DNA from: Yersinia similis
GTDB lineage: Bacteria; Pseudomonadota; Gammaproteobacteria; Enterobacterales; Enterobacteriaceae
Direction: 5' to 3'
Length of the DNA: 64,000 bases
Assembly (NCBI RefSeq): GCF_001053095.1
Contig: NZ_CGBP01000014.1
Coordinates: forward strand, 1-64,000
Shown here in pieces: positions 62,613 through 64,000 of the stretch (position 1 is the stretch's first letter; each line of letters begins with the position of its first letter). The notes beneath the pieces were generated by a model that did not search any database, was not told the origin of the DNA, and worked only from the letters and a program-made list of their open reading frames with translations. The translations under genes were made by a program, and so were the position numbers.

Positions 62613-62714
62613 TCCTGTGAGTGCAATGAGGACGGAAGGTATCCGTATTGTACTGGTATCCGCCAGGTAATCCCCTTCTTTCTTGACCTTATAGCGTAGT
62701 GAGTCAACACGGCG

Positions 62715-63180
62715 ATGGCATTAGCGTATACCGTACTTAGCTTGGGGAATCAATCCCAAACAATTCTAGTGACACATTTGCAGCAAACGGGGCGCTTTAA
62801 TGTGTTAGAGCGTATCAATATGGAAGAGCTTAAAAACGAAGCCGCTATTTCAGGGAAAAGCCCACAATTAAAAGGTGCCACCTACGTGGTGACGGGTGAT
62901 GTGACTGAGTTTGGTCGTAAAGAAACCGGGGATCGTCAACTGTGGAGCATTTTGGGCAGTGGTAAATCTCAGGTGGCTTATGCCAAGGTCAATCTGTATA
63001 TCGTTAATGGTTAATACCTCCGAAGTGGTGTTCTCTTCACCGGGGGCGGGTGAGTACGAACTGTCTAACCGTGAAGTTATCGGTTTTGGTGGTACTGCCA
63101 GTTACGACTCGACGCTGAATGGCAAAGTGCTGGATTTAGCAATTCGTGACGCCGTGAACAACTTGGTCGCAGGTATGTTT
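62715..63180 (+). pseudogene. CsgG/HfaB-family lipoprotein gene, broken
   Basis: Remnant of a CsgG-family secretion or assembly lipoprotein. The first part reads TILVTHLQQTGRFNVLERIN, ATYVVTGDVTEFGRKETGDR and SQVAYAKVNLYIVN; the frame then ends at 63014. One extra G in AATGGTTAAT near 63009 shifts it. Removing it continues with VNTSEVVFSSPGAGEYELSN, REVIGFGGTASYDSTLNGK and LAIRDAVNNLVAGM, all matching the family. The signal peptide and first ~60 residues are missing upstream and the C terminus is cut at the napF 3' end. Three independent lesions make it a pseudogene. Confidence 0.75.
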
Positions 63181-63200
63181 TTTATTGATGGAATTACTCG

Positions 63201-63770
63201 CTATATCTGCATCTCTAATACCATTGCCGGGCACCTGAAAACGCATTCACCGCAGCCATCGCATAACTCAGGAACCAGTGTGGGCGGTTGATTGGCTTGC
63301 CAGGTCAGGGCCTGCTTCTCACAGTAATCAGCGCAGCTATCACAGTAAATATAGGTATTTTGGCAGGTATTTTTCACTGACGGTCGGGCGGCAATCTGGA
63401 ACTCGGCTGATGATAATGCTCCCGTTTGGCAAGCAGTGCTGCAAGCCTGACAGCGGCTACAATAGGGTGTCGATAAATATTGCGTCGAGAAATTTAACTC
63501 AGGCCTTTGATTGACCATCACAATCAGATTCTCCTCGCAGGCCGTCATACAGATACCGCACCCGGTACAGCTCTGTTGAAAAAGTGGTTCGCCAATGGCA
63601 TATGGCGGCCGGAGGGGGGGAGGAGCGGCGATGTCAGAGGGCGCGGTTGGGGTGCTGGGCTGCACGCCTTTCAGCAAGCCACGAAATAGCCCCCGGCGGC
63701 TGATGGTCCGGCTTTCCATATAAGCTTTATAGTAACGTTCGTCTCTAGCCACTGGTTTATTTTTTATCAC
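63201..63770 (-). CDS. napF: Ferredoxin-type protein NapF
   Basis: 189 residues with clusters of Cys for 4Fe-4S binding: CTGCGICMTACEEN near 68, CSRCQACSTACQTG near 103, CDSCADYC near 143, CDGCGECVFRCP near 170. The N terminus has a twin-arginine-like SRRGLFRG, typical of NapF although it acts in the cytoplasm. It helps mature or supply electrons to molybdenum enzymes. It follows the TorD-like gene with a 4-base overlap (ATGA), which suggests it belongs to a DMSO/TMAO-reductase-type operon rather than a full nap operon. Confidence 0.88.
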   Translation of the reverse strand: MIKNKPVARDERYYKAYMESRTISRRGLFRGLLKGVQPSTPTAPSDIAAPPPLRPPYAIGEPLFQQSCTGCGICMTACEENLIVMVNQRPELNFSTQYLSTPYCSRCQACSTACQTGALSSAEFQIAARPSVKNTCQNTYIYCDSCADYCEKQALTWQANQPPTLVPELCDGCGECVFRCPAMVLEMQI

Positions 63771-64000
63771 CGATATAGCTCACGGGGCAGAGGAGATAAC
63801 CCCAACTCTGTTTGTAGGGTTTTCAGGTAGCAAGTCGCTATCTTCGCCAGCAAGGGATAAACCGGGTATTCAACTTGGGCAGCGCTGACCTGTTCAAGAT
63901 AACGGTACGCCCACGGCAGTAAATGTGCTGTTAGCAGCACGCTAGCCGCGTTCTTATTGTGTTGTTCGACTAAATTTACCCAGGACAATAGCATTAAGCC
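63767..64000 (-). CDS. TorD/DmsD-family chaperone, 3' part (cut by window edge)
   Basis: Only the C-terminal ~77 residues are inside the window; the frame is open to the edge. HLLPWAYRYLEQVSAAQ is the hallmark of TorD/DmsD/YcdY redox-enzyme maturation proteins, which bind the twin-arginine signal of a molybdoenzyme before export. The overlap with napF shows an operon. The enzyme subunits (probably dmsABC-like) should lie to the right, on the minus strand. Confidence 0.8.
   Translation of the reverse strand, partial: GLMLLSWVNLVEQHNKNAASVLLTAHLLPWAYRYLEQVSAAQVEYPVYPLLAKIATCYLKTLQTELGLSPLPRELYR

Overview
The window is a chromosomal segment of a gamma-proteobacterium of the Yersiniaceae, almost certainly a Yersinia. 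The reasons are near-textbook enterobacterial proteins (MaeB, HemF, NanA/E/K, CysPTWAM, Crr/PtsI/PtsH, CysK/CysZ, ZipA, LigA, GltX, NupC, MntH, Glk, AlaC), E. coli-like gene order in several blocks, and several Yersinia-type dispersed repeats. No insertion sequence, CRISPR array or rRNA operon is seen. The species cannot be fixed from this sequence alone.

Layout. 1-4.4 kb: three tandem copies of a 140-bp repeat, maeB, a fourth repeat copy, then yaiI and hemF on the minus strand. 4.7-9.6 kb: ypeA followed by a small decaying genomic island. Its 437-bp left flank (3' end of ypeA plus the integrase leader) is repeated at 8.5-8.96 kb. Between the copies lie a wrecked tyrosine integrase and a three-gene unit: winged-helix DNA-binding protein, nucleotidyltransferase, and PP2C-like phosphatase. 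The last two are each broken by one small slippage-type deletion. This unit is the best candidate in the window for a little-described toxin-antitoxin or defence-type system. 9.1-15 kb: orphan island remnants, a large autotransporter, a ygiW-like gene, and yfeY-yfeX. In E. coli ypeA, yfeZ, yfeY and yfeX are neighbours, so 5-13 kb is an insertion hot spot.

15-21.8 kb: sialic acid catabolism. nanE-nanA lie on the minus strand; nanK, nanQ, an RpiR-type regulator and nanT on the plus strand. Three promoters carry the same bipartite operator (GGAGTTTAACTCC, 17 bp, GGAGTTA), so they look like one regulon under the linked RpiR regulator. 22-27 kb: cysPTWAM for sulfate/thiosulfate uptake and cysteine synthesis. 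27-31 kb: a two-component system next to an exported von Willebrand factor A protein. 31.7-37.6 kb: an AT-rich, probably transferred cluster (PLP C-S lyase, M24 peptidase, DUF3311 plus sodium/solute symporter, CoA-disulfide reductase/rhodanese fusion) that looks like uptake and breakdown of a sulfur-containing peptide or conjugate.

38-50 kb: core genes crr-ptsI-ptsH, cysK, cysZ, zipA, ligA, ypeB, a FlxA-like gene, a nucleotidyltransferase-like gene, two tRNA-Ala genes, gltX, then three tRNA-Val and one tRNA-Lys. 50.9-61.7 kb: nupC, mntH, ypeC, an aldo/keto reductase, a divergent LysR/PACE efflux pair, glk, a DUF1479 gene, alaC and cytochrome b561. 61.8-64 kb: the tiny membrane protein gene ypdK (24 codons), an orphan HicB antitoxin, a broken CsgG-family gene, napF, and the 3' part of a TorD/DmsD-type chaperone cut by the window edge.

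Dispersed repeats are prominent: five copies of the 140-bp family, two ~165-bp YPAL-like palindromes in opposite orientation, and three MITE-like elements that share ~25-bp inverted ends but differ in their cores, one of them holding an ERIC-like block.
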